Shown here in pieces: positions 1 to 8,729 of a stretch of 64,000 nucleotides of DNA. Numbering within the stretch: position 1 is the first letter of the stretch; the number at the start of each line of letters is the position of its first letter. The translations under genes and the position numbers were made by a program. Origin of the DNA: Rhodovibrionaceae bacterium (GTDB taxonomy: Bacteria > Pseudomonadota > Alphaproteobacteria > Kiloniellales > DSM-21159); NCBI GenBank assembly GCA_028279885.1, contig JANQMX010000057.1:1-64000 (forward strand), read 5' to 3'. The notes below the pieces were generated by a model. The model was not told where the DNA came from. It saw nothing but the letters and a program-made list of their open reading frames with translations, and did not search any database.

Positions 1-141
1 GGCGTGGCGCTGCACCCAGGTGACGATATCGAGAACGGTCTGATTGGCTTGCTTGGGCACCTCGTAGTCGACGAACGCACCCTCCGCGCCGCCGCGCCAG
101 AGGCTTACCCGCAGGACCGAACGCGAGGATGCTTGAGTCAT
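1..141 (-). CDS. Succinate dehydrogenase/fumarate reductase iron-sulfur subunit, N-terminal fragment
   Basis: Only the first 47 codons are inside the window; the gene runs off the left edge. The reading frame starts at an ATG at 141 and contains YEVPKQANQTVLDIVTWVQ, which matches the N-terminal ferredoxin-like part of SdhB/FrdB proteins, upstream of the first cysteine cluster. In the family this subunit carries the 2Fe-2S, 4Fe-4S and 3Fe-4S clusters between the flavoprotein and the membrane anchor. It lies 73 nt downstream of a LysR gene on the same strand. A stand-alone SdhB-like ferredoxin cannot be excluded, because the cysteines are outside the window. Confidence 0.6.
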   Translation of the reverse strand, partial: MTQASSRSVLRVSLWRGGAEGAFVDYEVPKQANQTVLDIVTWVQRHA

Positions 142-214
142 CCGAGTAGCATAAAGGCTGCCGAGTCTTTAGTCCCCTGCGATTAAAAAAAGATAATCTT
201 CAGATTTTCTGGAG

Positions 215-1093
215 TTATGTCGACTCTGAAAGACTGCGCAACGCCTGAAAAAGCGCCTCGGCGGCCTCTGAACGCTGCGTACCTGCCCGTTCGAGAAGGC
301 CAAGGGTGCGCTTAACCGGCGGCCGGCCGAAGGGCACCGCGCGGACACCCTCCGGCAAAGCCCGGCTGGTGGGCCCATGCGGAATAACCGAAACGCCGAG
401 CCCTTGCGCCACCAGGCCGGCGATCCCCTCCAGGCTGTCGACTTCCATCGGGCTGTCCACTGCGATACTGCGGCGCTCGAGCTCTTCGTCGATCAGCCGC
501 GCCGCCCATGCGAAGCGCTTGAAGCGAATGAAGGGCGCCGCACGGAACAGCGCATCATCGGTCTCCCCTTCGACCGAAACAGGAGCGATCACCACAAGAG
601 GCTCCTGCGCGTAGGGCGACCAGCGCGAGCCAGGCTGGACGCGCCCCGGCTCGGCGGTCATGGCACAGTCTATCCGATTACGGGTAACGAGCGGCTCCAG
701 CTCGTGGGAAAGGCCGGTCTCCACAGTGACCCGCAGCGTAGGATGACTACCGCGCAGTCTTGCCAGGGCATGGGACAACAAGCCGCCGACCAGCGTCGGC
801 ACGACCCCGATGCGCAAGGTCACTCGGGATCGGCGCACGCCAACGCCGAAGCCGTCCTCCAGCTCGCGATAGCTGTCGACCACTTCACGGGCACGCTCAA
901 CAAAGGCCCGCCCTGCGGCGGAGAGCGCGGGAGGCCGCGTGCTGCGGTCGAAGAGCTCGACTTGGAAGCGTTCCTCGACGTGGCGCATGTGCATGCTGAC
1001 GCTTGACTGCGAGAGACCAAGAACTTCCGCGGCCGCGGCGAAGCTACCGCAATCGGTGACAGCGATTAAGGTGCGTAGCTCGCGAATGTCCAT
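215..1093 (-). CDS. LysR family transcriptional regulator
   Basis: This 292-residue protein has normal LysR length. The N-terminal winged helix-turn-helix (about residues 3-60) includes SFAAAAEVLGLSQSSVSMHM and the LFDR element, followed by a periplasmic-binding-protein-like effector domain to about residue 285. The ligand is unknown. It lies upstream of and co-directional with the SdhB/FrdB-like gene, with a 73-nt AT-rich gap that could hold a promoter, so it may control that gene rather than the guanidino cluster to its right. Confidence 0.9.
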   Translation of the reverse strand: MDIRELRTLIAVTDCGSFAAAAEVLGLSQSSVSMHMRHVEERFQVELFDRSTRPPALSAAGRAFVERAREVVDSYRELEDGFGVGVRRSRVTLRIGVVPTLVGGLLSHALARLRGSHPTLRVTVETGLSHELEPLVTRNRIDCAMTAEPGRVQPGSRWSPYAQEPLVVIAPVSVEGETDDALFRAAPFIRFKRFAWAARLIDEELERRSIAVDSPMEVDSLEGIAGLVAQGLGVSVIPHGPTSRALPEGVRAVPFGRPPVKRTLGLLERAGTQRSEAAEALFQALRSLSEST

Positions 1094-1134
1094 GGACCAG
1101 CGTTGACGCCATTACATAGAGTTGGATCCACGAT

Positions 1135-1506
1135 GTGATGCCAGACATCGCAGAAAAAGAACAGCACGCAGCGCGAGTCCAGCAGCAGCTCGCCGCCGCT
1201 CGCCGGCCTCCTGTCGACAAAACAGGAGAACGTCAGCCTCCGCTTCTGCAAAGCTGTGGCATAGCGACGGAGCTCGCGGACGCCAGCGCATGGCCGGCGA
1301 TGATCGATGGTCTGCTGGAGCGCGCCTCCGCCCTGCCACCCGATGCGCTCAGCGCCCTGTTCGAGGTCACCAACACGGACACCCGCGACGCGGATCTTGC
1401 CGCGGTCGTCAGAACGGCCGGGCGGCCCGGGCTGACGGGGAGAGTTGCCGCCAACCGCGACAAGGCGATAGCCGCCAAAGCCGCGGGCGCCATCGGCCGG
1501 CGCTAG
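1135..1506 (+). CDS. Unrecognised small ORF, possibly a remnant
   Basis: A 123-codon open frame rich in Ala and Arg, with no motif I recognise. It sits between the LysR gene and the first 107-bp repeat, where decayed gene pieces would be expected. No convincing ribosome binding site precedes the ATGATG start. Codon positions do not look random, but other frames in the same stretch are also open, as is common in GC-rich DNA. I list it only as a possible degenerate gene. Confidence 0.2.
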   Translation: MMPDIAEKEQHAARVQQQLAAARRPPVDKTGERQPPLLQSCGIATELADASAWPAMIDGLLERASALPPDALSALFEVTNTDTRDADLAAVVRTAGRPGLTGRVAANRDKAIAAKAAGAIGRR

Positions 1507-1530
1507 CCGGCCGGCCAGGCCCCCCCTATT

Positions 1531-1637
1531 CCCACTCCATTGTTGCCGAGCGCTCCAAGACGCTAAAAACGCTGCACCTAAGCCTGTGTCAATCTGCGCA
1601 TACCGTCAGTCGTACCGTCAAAGACCTTAGGTCTTGA
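1531..1637 (+). repeat. Dispersed 107-bp repeat, copy 1 (putative island att arm)
   Basis: First of four equally long copies (others at 22141, 40496 and 57837). It begins CCCACTCCATTGTT and contains GCGCATACCGTCAG about two thirds along. The octamer TCCCACTC at 1530-1537 is GAGTGGGA on the other strand. This is the most diverged copy, for example GTTGCC where the others have GTTTCC. It marks the left edge of the first accessory block. Confidence 0.8.
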
Positions 1638-2096
1638 GAGGCGAGGCCTTTTCTAACAGCAAGCTTGACATGTTGGTGCAGTCCGCCAGCGTGTTTCGCT
1701 CATCGTCCAATTGATGATTGTTGGGAACCCTCAACGCCCGAACAAGCCTCTGTGACAGGACGAAGCGCAGAAAGGCCCTGCTGATCGCAGATAGCGTGGA
1801 CGGCGGCAGGGCCTCTCTAAGAATGAACGGCTAGCGTAGGGTCTCTCCGGCGCTGGTGCGGATCTCTGCACCGCAAATCTAAGATTCCGAGGCTGGAAGC
1901 GACAGCGCCGCTCAGGCGACGGCTCACCGTTCCCTCAGCTCCTCGTCCTGGTGCTCCAGGAAGCGCAAGATGAAGTGGCCGCGACCCGCGACTTCATCTC
2001 GGACAACTTTCTGACGCTTCATCCCACGACATCCGACACACCCCAAACAACCTGGTGCCAGCGGCCAGACCTGGACCGAACAGTCTACAGAGGGCT
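1638..2096. other. Gene-poor interval after repeat copy 1
   Basis: No convincing gene is seen here. A 9-bp inverted repeat (AGGCCCTGC at 1773-1781 and GCAGGGCCT at 1806-1814, 24-nt loop) could form a stem but lacks a T-run. A 32-codon minus-strand frame (1924-2022, ending FLEHQDEELRER) looks protein-like and may be the tail of a lost gene. I cannot name it. Confidence 0.4.
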
Positions 2097-3110
2097 TTAC
2101 CTACGCACGAGGGGCTGGTGGGCACAGCGGAATGAGCCGCCGGCCATGCAGGGCACCCGATAGGGAATGCGGATCACCTCGAACTGGCGTGCCGCAAGCG
2201 CATCGGCGATGACGTTCAGAGGCTCTTCCGACGGCACCACGACGGTACGGTCGTTCAGCACCAGGTTGTTGCAGCCCATGTGCGCCTTGGCCAATGCCTT
2301 CGGCACATCGACCACATCCCAGTCGGCCATGAAACCGGGCAGACCTTCGGGCAGGGCCTCGAGACTGGCGAAGACCACGCCCTCGCGTGGTGTCATCATC
2401 ACGCAATCCAGATGCGGAAACATCGGATCTATGGGAACGGTCGCGACCTTGTAGTCCGGACCGAGCATATGCTGCAGCCAGCGCGCGCCTTCGGGATTAC
2501 TGCAACCGCCGGAGTGACCGACAAGAATTTGCTTGCCGAGGACAAAAACGTCTCCTCCTTCGAGGTAGCCCCAGCCCCTTCCCTCCCGCTCGTCGTCGGC
2601 ACCGCCGTCGGGTTGGGCAAAATAGCGCGCGCCACGCTCCATGGTCTGCGCCAGGATCTCGCGAATTGCGAAGCGCTGTCGGCGGTGAAACAGGCTGCGC
2701 GGCGCGAGCTCTATGACGTTGTTGCCGATCGTGACAAAAGGATCGCGCATCCAGGCAGTCGCGACTCCGTGCTCTTCGCCGCGCGGATACTTGCGGTTGG
2801 CCGGGCTGATCGGGCCAGCAACCTGCACCCGCACGCCAAGCTTCGTCAGGAGGTCGATAGCCCCCCGGATCTGCCCGCTGAACTCGGCAAAGAGCTCCGG
2901 AGCGACGTCCTTGACGTCCTTGCCCTGGTGTTTGAGCCAGAATTGGCCGAACTCGCCCTGGGCGCGGAGCTTTACATCACCCAGGAAGATCGGCAGCACC
3001 CATGTATCCGGCGATCCATAGACGCATTCCTTGAGCTCGGCCCACTCGGATTCGACGTAAATCGGTAGCGCCTCCTGGCCAGCGCCAAGCTCTTCCTGTT
3101 CGTCAGCCAT
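2097..3110 (-). CDS. Glycine amidinotransferase-like guanidino-group enzyme, paralog 1
   Basis: A 337-residue member of the guanidino-group-modifying superfamily (glycine amidinotransferase, StrB1, arginine deiminase fold). Visible signatures are an N-terminal SEWAELKECVYG strand, the RDPFVTIGNNVIE loop, YLEGGDV (acidic residue), PHLDCVMM (His-Asp of the catalytic triad) and GGSFRCAHQP near the C-terminus with the nucleophilic Cys. In the family the Cys attacks the guanidino carbon and forms an amidino-enzyme, which is passed to an amine (transferase) or to water (hydrolase). The sequence does not say which happens here. The start at 3110 (MADEQEEL) is preferred over a longer frame because GGAG lies 9 nt upstream. 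It follows a LysR gene on the same strand. A close paralog lies at 8730-9758. Confidence 0.82.
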   Translation of the reverse strand: MADEQEELGAGQEALPIYVESEWAELKECVYGSPDTWVLPIFLGDVKLRAQGEFGQFWLKHQGKDVKDVAPELFAEFSGQIRGAIDLLTKLGVRVQVAGPISPANRKYPRGEEHGVATAWMRDPFVTIGNNVIELAPRSLFHRRQRFAIREILAQTMERGARYFAQPDGGADDEREGRGWGYLEGGDVFVLGKQILVGHSGGCSNPEGARWLQHMLGPDYKVATVPIDPMFPHLDCVMMTPREGVVFASLEALPEGLPGFMADWDVVDVPKALAKAHMGCNNLVLNDRTVVVPSEEPLNVIADALAARQFEVIRIPYRVPCMAGGSFRCAHQPLVRR

Positions 3111-3188
3111 CGTCGCGGGCTCCGCCGTGGTTGCTCCTCCGCGACAAGATAACCGGCGGGCTCTGATGAGAAACGACAATCCCCGCAA

Positions 3189-4133
3189 TCACACTTGCGG
3201 AAAGGCGCAAGAACCGGACGCCTCGGGATTTCGGGGGAAGCGCTCCATGAAGGCACGCATCGCCGGCTGATCGGCGGCATCACGCCGGTAGGCAAGATAC
3301 AGCTGGACCAGGAAGGGAGAGCCCGAGAAGGGAATCTCGACCAGCGAGTCGTGACCGGCGGGTCCGATCAAGTGTACCGGCATGATCGCGCAGCCGACGC
3401 CGGCGAGCACAGCGGCAAGGATCGATTCGAGCGTGCCGCCGCGGCCAGCGACACGTAGCGGGTATTGCTGCTCGAACTCCTGGAACGCCTCGGTTTTGAA
3501 GCTGCGCGCGATGTAGGGAGCCAGTTCCGACGGAGTGTCGGGCTGTGCGGCAAACGTCTGCATGATCTGTTCGAAGCACGGGGCATTGCTGCTGACGTAG
3601 AGCCGGTGCTCTTCGATGAAGGCGGGTATGTACTCCAGGGACGGCAACCAGGCCGGCTGTCCCATGACTCCGATATCGATCCGCCGGTCGCGAACCATCA
3701 CGTCGATGGAAGAGTCCGCATGGACACTGACATCGATCGTCAGGTCCGGGAAATCGCGGTGCATTTGCGAAAGGGCCGAAACGACGCCGGACTGGCGGTT
3801 GCTCACCACGTTGTCGATCAAACCGACATTGAAACGTCCGGCAACGCTCCGCCTGGCCGCCCCGATCTTTTGTTCGAAGATGCGGATGCGGGACAGCAGA
3901 TCCACGGCAGCGCGATAGACTTCCTCGCCTTGCGGCGTAAGGGCAAAACCGGCCCGGCCGCGACGGCAAAGCTGCAAGCCGAGGCGCTTCTCCAGCGCCG
4001 TCAGGTCGCGGCTTACGGTAGAGAGGCTCGCCCCGGTCTTTTGGGCGGCCGCCATGACTCCTTGATGCTCCACGACCGCCGCGAATGTCCTTAGGTGTTT
4101 GATATCGAACCTTGAAATCCCGAAGCCGCTCAT
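3189..4133 (-). CDS. LysR family transcriptional regulator
   Basis: This 314-residue regulator has its DNA-binding domain in the first ~70 residues (FDIKHLRTFAAVVEHQGVM, then TGASLSTVSRDLTALEKRLG) and a substrate-binding-like domain after it. ATG at 4133 is preferred over an upstream in-frame TTG. It is divergent from the amino-acid-type ABC importer and is followed 78 nt later by amidinotransferase paralog 1, so it probably controls both. The intergenic region holds an AAAGT-N4-ACTTT inverted repeat. Confidence 0.9.
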   Translation of the reverse strand: MSGFGISRFDIKHLRTFAAVVEHQGVMAAAQKTGASLSTVSRDLTALEKRLGLQLCRRGRAGFALTPQGEEVYRAAVDLLSRIRIFEQKIGAARRSVAGRFNVGLIDNVVSNRQSGVVSALSQMHRDFPDLTIDVSVHADSSIDVMVRDRRIDIGVMGQPAWLPSLEYIPAFIEEHRLYVSSNAPCFEQIMQTFAAQPDTPSELAPYIARSFKTEAFQEFEQQYPLRVAGRGGTLESILAAVLAGVGCAIMPVHLIGPAGHDSLVEIPFSGSPFLVQLYLAYRRDAADQPAMRAFMERFPRNPEASGSCAFPQV

Positions 4134-4162
4134 CCGCCCTTCACTTGCTGCTAACCGCAAGT

Positions 4163-4176
4163 AAAGTGACCACTTT
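4163..4176. promoter_or_regulatory. Candidate LysR operator between divergent promoters
   Basis: The perfect inverted repeat AAAGT-GACC-ACTTT is centred in the space between the divergent LysR gene (start 4133) and the ABC importer (start 4317). Its position and the short dyad suit a LysR-type site, but no binding has been shown. Confidence 0.4.
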
Positions 4177-4316
4177 TCGCATTCTCACGCAAGGGACGGC
4201 CTGCCTATAGTCTGCTTGGGTTGGACCGCAATGGCCATGCCGGTGAAGGAAAAACACAACGCTCCGGCCTAGCCGCCAGGTTCGACGATCAGGGATACAC
4301 TGTGGAGATGCACCCG

Positions 4317-5153
4317 ATGCTACGCCTTCTGCTGTCCTTCGTACTGCTGGCTTCGCTTGGCACAGGCAGCGCCTATGCCGATGAAACCATGGAGAAAATC
4401 AAGTCCAGCGGAAGCATCACGGTGGCCACCGAGGCGGCCTTCAAGCCGTTCGAATATGTGGAAGACGGCAAGATCGTCGGCTTCGGCGCCGATCTGCTGC
4501 AGGAAGTCGTGAAGGACCTCGGCGTTGACGTCGAACAGCTCGACCTGCCGTTCCAGGGCATCCTCGCGGGCTTGGCGGCCGGCCAGTACGACTTGGTTGC
4601 GACCTCGGTCGCCATCAACCCGGAACGGGCAAAGACCTACGCCTTTTCCCGGCCTTTCGCGACGGTCACGAATGTAGTGGTGGTTCCGGCCGGCGACGAT
4701 GAGGTTGCGACGGTTTCGGATCTCAACGGGTTGCTTGTCGGGTCCCAGCTCGGCAGCTCGACGGAGGCGATCGCGCGCCAGATCGATGAAGAGCTCAAGA
4801 GCTCGGGCGGGTCCGGCTTCTCCGATCTTCGCCTCTATCAGACCTTTCCCGACACGGCCTTCGCGCTGCGCTCCGGCCAGGTCGACGCGATCATTATCGG
4901 CTCGACCACCGCAGGCGAATTCATGGCCGCCTCTCCCGACACCTTCGAGGTCGCGGCGGAGTACGGCGATCCCGTCTATCTTTCCTGGGTTGTGCGTCCC
5001 GACAGCAAAGAGCTGCTGAAGAGCCTGGACGCGACGATCACTCGGCTGGCGGATAGCGGCAAGCTCTACGAACTGCAGGAAAAGTGGGTCGGCATCCGCT
5101 CGGACAGTCCGGCGAGCGGCTATCTTCCGCAAGGGGCTGTACAGCTCCAGTAG
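4317..5153 (+). CDS. Amino-acid-type ABC transporter substrate-binding protein
   Basis: A 278-residue periplasmic binding protein of the polar amino acid family (SBP_bac_3). It has a Sec signal peptide of about 22 residues (LLLSFVLLASLGTGSAYADE), then TVATEAAFKPFEYVEDGKIVG, where this family starts its ligand-binding lobe. The start at 4317 is chosen because GGAG at 4304-4307 is 9 nt upstream; ATG at 4308 touches that motif. Two permease genes follow directly. No ATPase gene for this importer is in the cluster, so it must use one encoded elsewhere. The neighbours suggest a guanidino or ureido amino acid as substrate, which is inference. Confidence 0.9.
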   Translation: MLRLLLSFVLLASLGTGSAYADETMEKIKSSGSITVATEAAFKPFEYVEDGKIVGFGADLLQEVVKDLGVDVEQLDLPFQGILAGLAAGQYDLVATSVAINPERAKTYAFSRPFATVTNVVVVPAGDDEVATVSDLNGLLVGSQLGSSTEAIARQIDEELKSSGGSGFSDLRLYQTFPDTAFALRSGQVDAIIIGSTTAGEFMAASPDTFEVAAEYGDPVYLSWVVRPDSKELLKSLDATITRLADSGKLYELQEKWVGIRSDSPASGYLPQGAVQLQ

Positions 5154-5174
5154 CCGTCGGTCATACCATCCTTG

Positions 5175-5843
5175 ATGGATTACCTCGTCGGCGTCGCAGA
5201 GATCGTCCCGCTTCTGCTCGACGGTTTTCTGATTACCGTGCTGATCTGTGCGCTGGCAGCGCTGGGCGCATTGGCGATCGCCGTTCTGCTGCTCGCGGCG
5301 CGGCGCTCCGACTACTGGTGGCTCCGCGGGCTTAGCATCGGCTACGTCACGGTGATGCGCGGCCTGCCGATCGTCGTGTTCATCTTTCTGCTGTACTTCG
5401 GGCTGCCTGCCTTGCTCGGCTTGGGGCGCGTTTCGGCCTTCTGGGTCGGCGTCATTGCGCTGGCGATGAACGGCGCCGCCTTCGTTTCCGAGGTGCTGCG
5501 CGGGGCCATCGCCCGCATCAACGCCGGGCAGGCCGAAGCCGCCGGCGCTTTGGGGTTGAGTCGCCTGCAGACCTGGCGGCTGATACTGATTCCGCAGTTT
5601 CTTCCCATCGCCTTGCCGGCACTGGCCGGCGAGCTCGGCTTTCTGGTCAAGGCGTCGCCGGCCCTGTCGCTCATCACCGTGGTCGACCTGACGCGGCGCT
5701 CACAGCAGGTGGCCATGCAAATCTTCGACCCCTTGGCACCGCTGCTGGCTGCCGCGCTGCTCTACTTCCTTCTGCTGTGGTCCCTGTCGCTCCTCTCGCG
5801 CCGCCTGGAGATCTATTTGGAACCGAAGGCTCAACAGCGGTGA
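5175..5843 (+). CDS. Amino-acid-type ABC transporter permease 1
   Basis: An inner-membrane permease of the HisM/GlnP type (222 residues). It has several hydrophobic helices and the EAA coupling loop around INAGQAEAAGALGLSRLQTWRLI, which contacts the ATPase. The ATG at 5175 is one codon after a TTG that could also initiate. It starts 21 nt after the binding-protein stop, and its own stop overlaps the start of the second permease, so the three are one transcription unit. Confidence 0.9.
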   Translation: MDYLVGVAEIVPLLLDGFLITVLICALAALGALAIAVLLLAARRSDYWWLRGLSIGYVTVMRGLPIVVFIFLLYFGLPALLGLGRVSAFWVGVIALAMNGAAFVSEVLRGAIARINAGQAEAAGALGLSRLQTWRLILIPQFLPIALPALAGELGFLVKASPALSLITVVDLTRRSQQVAMQIFDPLAPLLAAALLYFLLLWSLSLLSRRLEIYLEPKAQQR

Positions 5844-6493
5844 TCGAGCTTCTGTCCGAGCACGGCGACGAGATCCTCCGGGGTCTGCTGGCCACGATCA
5901 TGATCGTCTCCTGCGGTTTTTTCGCCGGCGCGCTCCTTGGCCTCGCCCTGTCGTCGCTTCTCGTCTCCTCGCGGAAAGCCCTGCGGTGGCCCGCGCGCAC
6001 CTTCGTCGAGCTGATCCGAAACACACCCTTCCTAATCCAGGCCATGCTGCTGTTCGCCCTTTTCGGCGTTCTACGCCTGCGCATCGATCCGCTGCTGCTC
6101 GGCGGTGCGGCGGTCGCGATCTATACCTCGGCCTACATGGCCGAGATCGTTCGCGGGGCGCTCAAGTCGGTGGCGCCGGGGCAGCGGGATGCCGCGCGCG
6201 CGCTCGGGCTGAAACCGCTGCAGAGCTTCCGCTTGATCGTCTTCCCGCAGCTGTTGCCCGCCATCATACCGGCGAGCGCCAACCTGCTGGGCACGGTGGC
6301 GAAGGAATCGGCGTTTCTGTCGGCCGTGTCGGTCGCCGAGCTGACCTTTGCCGGCCAGGTCGTCATTGCCCAGACCTTTAAGGTGTTCGAGGTCTGGGCA
6401 ATCGTCGGCATACTTTATCTTGCCATCGTCCTCTCCATCCTAGCGGCTGCAGGCCACTTCGAACGCCGCCTGCAATGGTCCGCGCGCAGCTGA
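5840..6493 (+). CDS. Amino-acid-type ABC transporter permease 2
   Basis: Second permease of the importer (217 residues), with the EAA loop VAPGQRDAARALGLKPLQSFRLI near its middle. The GTG start at 5840 overlaps the previous stop by four bases (GTGA), the usual arrangement for translationally coupled partners; a longer upstream frame would overlap permease 1 by more than 60 bases. The M20 amidase begins 24 nt downstream. Confidence 0.88.
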   Translation: MIELLSEHGDEILRGLLATIMIVSCGFFAGALLGLALSSLLVSSRKALRWPARTFVELIRNTPFLIQAMLLFALFGVLRLRIDPLLLGGAAVAIYTSAYMAEIVRGALKSVAPGQRDAARALGLKPLQSFRLIVFPQLLPAIIPASANLLGTVAKESAFLSAVSVAELTFAGQVVIAQTFKVFEVWAIVGILYLAIVLSILAAAGHFERRLQWSARS

Positions 6494-6517
6494 AACAAAC
6501 AACAGAGGTTCCATGCC

Positions 6518-7729
6518 ATGCCCCCTATTGCCATAAATCCCGAGCGGCTGATTCAGGATCTGCACGAGCTGCGCCGTTTCGGAACGAGCGGAAACGGCGT
6601 GATCCGGCCGGCCTACTCGGATGCCGATATCGCCGCCCGCGAATGGCTGGCGGCGCGCATGGCGCAAGCCGGGCTGACCGCCGTCTTCGATCCGGTCGGT
6701 AATCTGTTCGGCTTGCCGCCGGGAGACGGCAAGTGCCTCCTGTCCGGATCGCACTCCGATAGCCAGCCGGAGGGAGGATGGTTGGATGGCGCCTACGGCG
6801 TGATCGCCGCGCTCGAAGTGGCCCGTGCCAGCCTAGAAGCCGGCGGCCCGCCGGTCGCCGCGGTTTCCTTTCAGGACGAAGAAGGCCGCTTCGGTCCATT
6901 GACCGGCAGTCGGATCTGGTCGGGGGCCCTGTCGCTCGCCGAAGCCGACAGCCTGTCCGACCTTTCCGGCCTGTCATTCGCCGAGGCCCGGCGCAGCATG
7001 GCGGCCCTCAGCCAGCCGGACTTCGTCAGCGCCGACCGCTTTACCGGGTTCATCGAGGCGCATATCGAGCAGGGGCCGGTGCTCGACAGCCATAACGAAG
7101 CGATCGGCGTGGTTGAGTCCATCGTCGGGATCCGCAGCGAGCTGTTCCGCTTTTCAGGGCAGCAGAACCATGCCGGCACCACGCCCATGGCCTTGCGGCG
7201 CGATGCTTTCCAGGGATTGATCCGCTTCGCCGACACCCTCAACGCTCGGTTCGCCGATGTCGTGACGCCCGCCACGGTCTGGACGATCGGGCACGTTTCG
7301 GTACATCCCAATGCGGAGTCGATCGTGCCCGGACGGGTCGATTTCACAGTCCAATGGCGCGACGGGGACGATGCACGCCTGGACCGCATGGCGGACATCA
7401 TCCACGCGACGGCGGAAGAAGTCGCCCAAGAAACCGACCTTGAGGTCGAAAGATCGAACTATTCCGGGATAGGCGCAACGACCATGGATGAGCGCTTGCG
7501 AGCTGGCATCGCGTCGGCAGCGCGAGATCTGGCCCCGGAAAAATGGAGGCAGATGCCATCCGGCGCACTGCACGATGCAGCAAACGTCTCACGCCTCATG
7601 CCCGTGGCCATGATATTCGTGCCGTCCATCGGCGGCGTCAGTCACGACTTTGCCGAAGACACCGCCGAGGCACACTTGGTCTTGGGCGCCGAAGTGCTGG
7701 CGGCAAGCGCGAGCGCGCTGGCCGGTTAG
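6518..7729 (+). CDS. Hydantoinase/carbamoylase-family amidase (M20 peptidase clan)
   Basis: A 403-residue zinc-dependent amidase related to N-carbamoyl-L-amino acid hydrolases, allantoate amidohydrolase and beta-ureidopropionase. Metal-site motifs are [19 protein letters not shown] (His and Asp ligands), FQDEEGRFG (Glu pair), [12 protein letters not shown] and [14 protein letters not shown]. The dimerisation lid holds [16 protein letters not shown]. The family hydrolyses N-carbamoyl or ureido groups, releasing an amine, CO2 and ammonia. It is the last gene of the importer operon and its end overlaps the convergent oxidoreductase by four bases. Together with creatininase and the amidinotransferases nearby, a ureido intermediate of guanidine breakdown is a plausible substrate. 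Exact specificity cannot be read from sequence. Confidence 0.85.
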   Translation: MPPIAINPERLIQDLHELRRFGTSGNGVIRPAYSDADIAAREWLAARMAQAGLTAVFDPVGNLFGLPPGDGKCLLSGSHSDSQPEGGWLDGAYGVIAALEVARASLEAGGPPVAAVSFQDEEGRFGPLTGSRIWSGALSLAEADSLSDLSGLSFAEARRSMAALSQPDFVSADRFTGFIEAHIEQGPVLDSHNEAIGVVESIVGIRSELFRFSGQQNHAGTTPMALRRDAFQGLIRFADTLNARFADVVTPATVWTIGHVSVHPNAESIVPGRVDFTVQWRDGDDARLDRMADIIHATAEEVAQETDLEVERSNYSGIGATTMDERLRAGIASAARDLAPEKWRQMPSGALHDAANVSRLMPVAMIFVPSIGGVSHDFAEDTAEAHLVLGAEVLAASASALAG

Positions 7730-8715
7730 CCTCCGGCGACCTGAAGCAGCAGCTTTCCACTCACCGTGCGCGATTCGAGCTTGCGGTGGAGGTCCCGCAC
7801 GGCATCGAAGGGAAAGATCTCCTCGACCGGCATTTCCAGCGTCCTCGACGCCAGATGCTCCATCACGGCCGCGACGCCCCTCTGCCACAGGCCCGGAACC
7901 CGCATGGCGTGCAAGACCTCGAAGCCCGCGAGAGACGTGGAGTTCTCATAGAGCTTCGAGCGGATGTCGAAGTCGGGATAGCCGGCGGCCTCGCCGATAT
8001 TGATGGCATGACCGTAGGTCTTCAGGAGATCGATGCTGCGCGGCAGGATATCGCCGCCCAGCGAATCGATCACGAGGTCGACCCCCGCATCGTCGGTAAA
8101 CTGTCTGGTTGCCACGGCGAAGTCTTCCGCGCTGCGGTCGATGATCAGCTCTGCCCCGTAAGCACGGGCCCTGTCGCCTTTGCCGGGACGGCTTACCGTG
8201 CCGATCACTCGCGCGCCCTTGGCCACCGCCAACTGCGTGACCGCCAAGCCCACGGCACCGCCGATGGCATGGATCAGAAGCGTATCGTCCCGCTTCAGGT
8301 TGAAGGCGCTGTTGATCAGGTGATAGGCGGTCAAGGCCACGACCGGAAAGGCGGCGGCGGTCTTAAGCGAGAGACTGTCGGGCAGCGGAATGACGAAATC
8401 GGCGCCGACGACGCATTTCTCGGCATAGCCGCCCAGCATACTTGGCCCTGTGATCGCGGCCACCCGCTGACCGACATCGAGACCGGTCACCCCGGAACCA
8501 AGCGCGCTTACCCTGCCCGAGACTTCGAGCCCAATCACCGCGGGATGGGCCACCGGGTCGGGATAGACGCCCTCGCGTTTCTGAATGTCGCTCCAGTTAG
8601 CCGCCGCGTAGGCGACGTCGATCACCACCTCGCCGTCGCCGGCAACCGGCTCAGGCAGATCGGCATACCTGAGACAGTCCAAGCCGCCGGCTTCAGCGAC
8701 TTCTATCGCACGCAT
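7726..8715 (-). CDS. Zinc-type alcohol dehydrogenase-like protein (quinone oxidoreductase family)
   Basis: An MDR-superfamily protein of 329 residues. An N-terminal GroES-like domain ([19 protein letters not shown]) is followed by a Rossmann domain with the NADPH loop [16 protein letters not shown]. The catalytic-zinc cysteine/histidine set is absent, as in quinone oxidoreductase/zeta-crystallin relatives. The start at 8715 ([11 protein letters not shown]) lies 14 nt after the stop of amidinotransferase paralog 2, so the two are co-transcribed. Substrate unknown; a reductase acting on a product of the amidino enzyme is possible. Confidence 0.85.
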   Translation of the reverse strand: MRAIEVAEAGGLDCLRYADLPEPVAGDGEVVIDVAYAAANWSDIQKREGVYPDPVAHPAVIGLEVSGRVSALGSGVTGLDVGQRVAAITGPSMLGGYAEKCVVGADFVIPLPDSLSLKTAAAFPVVALTAYHLINSAFNLKRDDTLLIHAIGGAVGLAVTQLAVAKGARVIGTVSRPGKGDRARAYGAELIIDRSAEDFAVATRQFTDDAGVDLVIDSLGGDILPRSIDLLKTYGHAINIGEAAGYPDFDIRSKLYENSTSLAGFEVLHAMRVPGLWQRGVAAVMEHLASRTLEMPVEEIFPFDAVRDLHRKLESRTVSGKLLLQVAGG

Positions 8716-8729
8716 CCCTGCCTCTACCG

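Noticed and set aside
1122-1637. 171-codon frame ending inside repeat copy 1, considered as a gene carrying the repeat as its C-terminus
   Set aside because: The repeat frame is open in all four copies only because there are no indels; the upstream sequences are unrelated and no start is supported.
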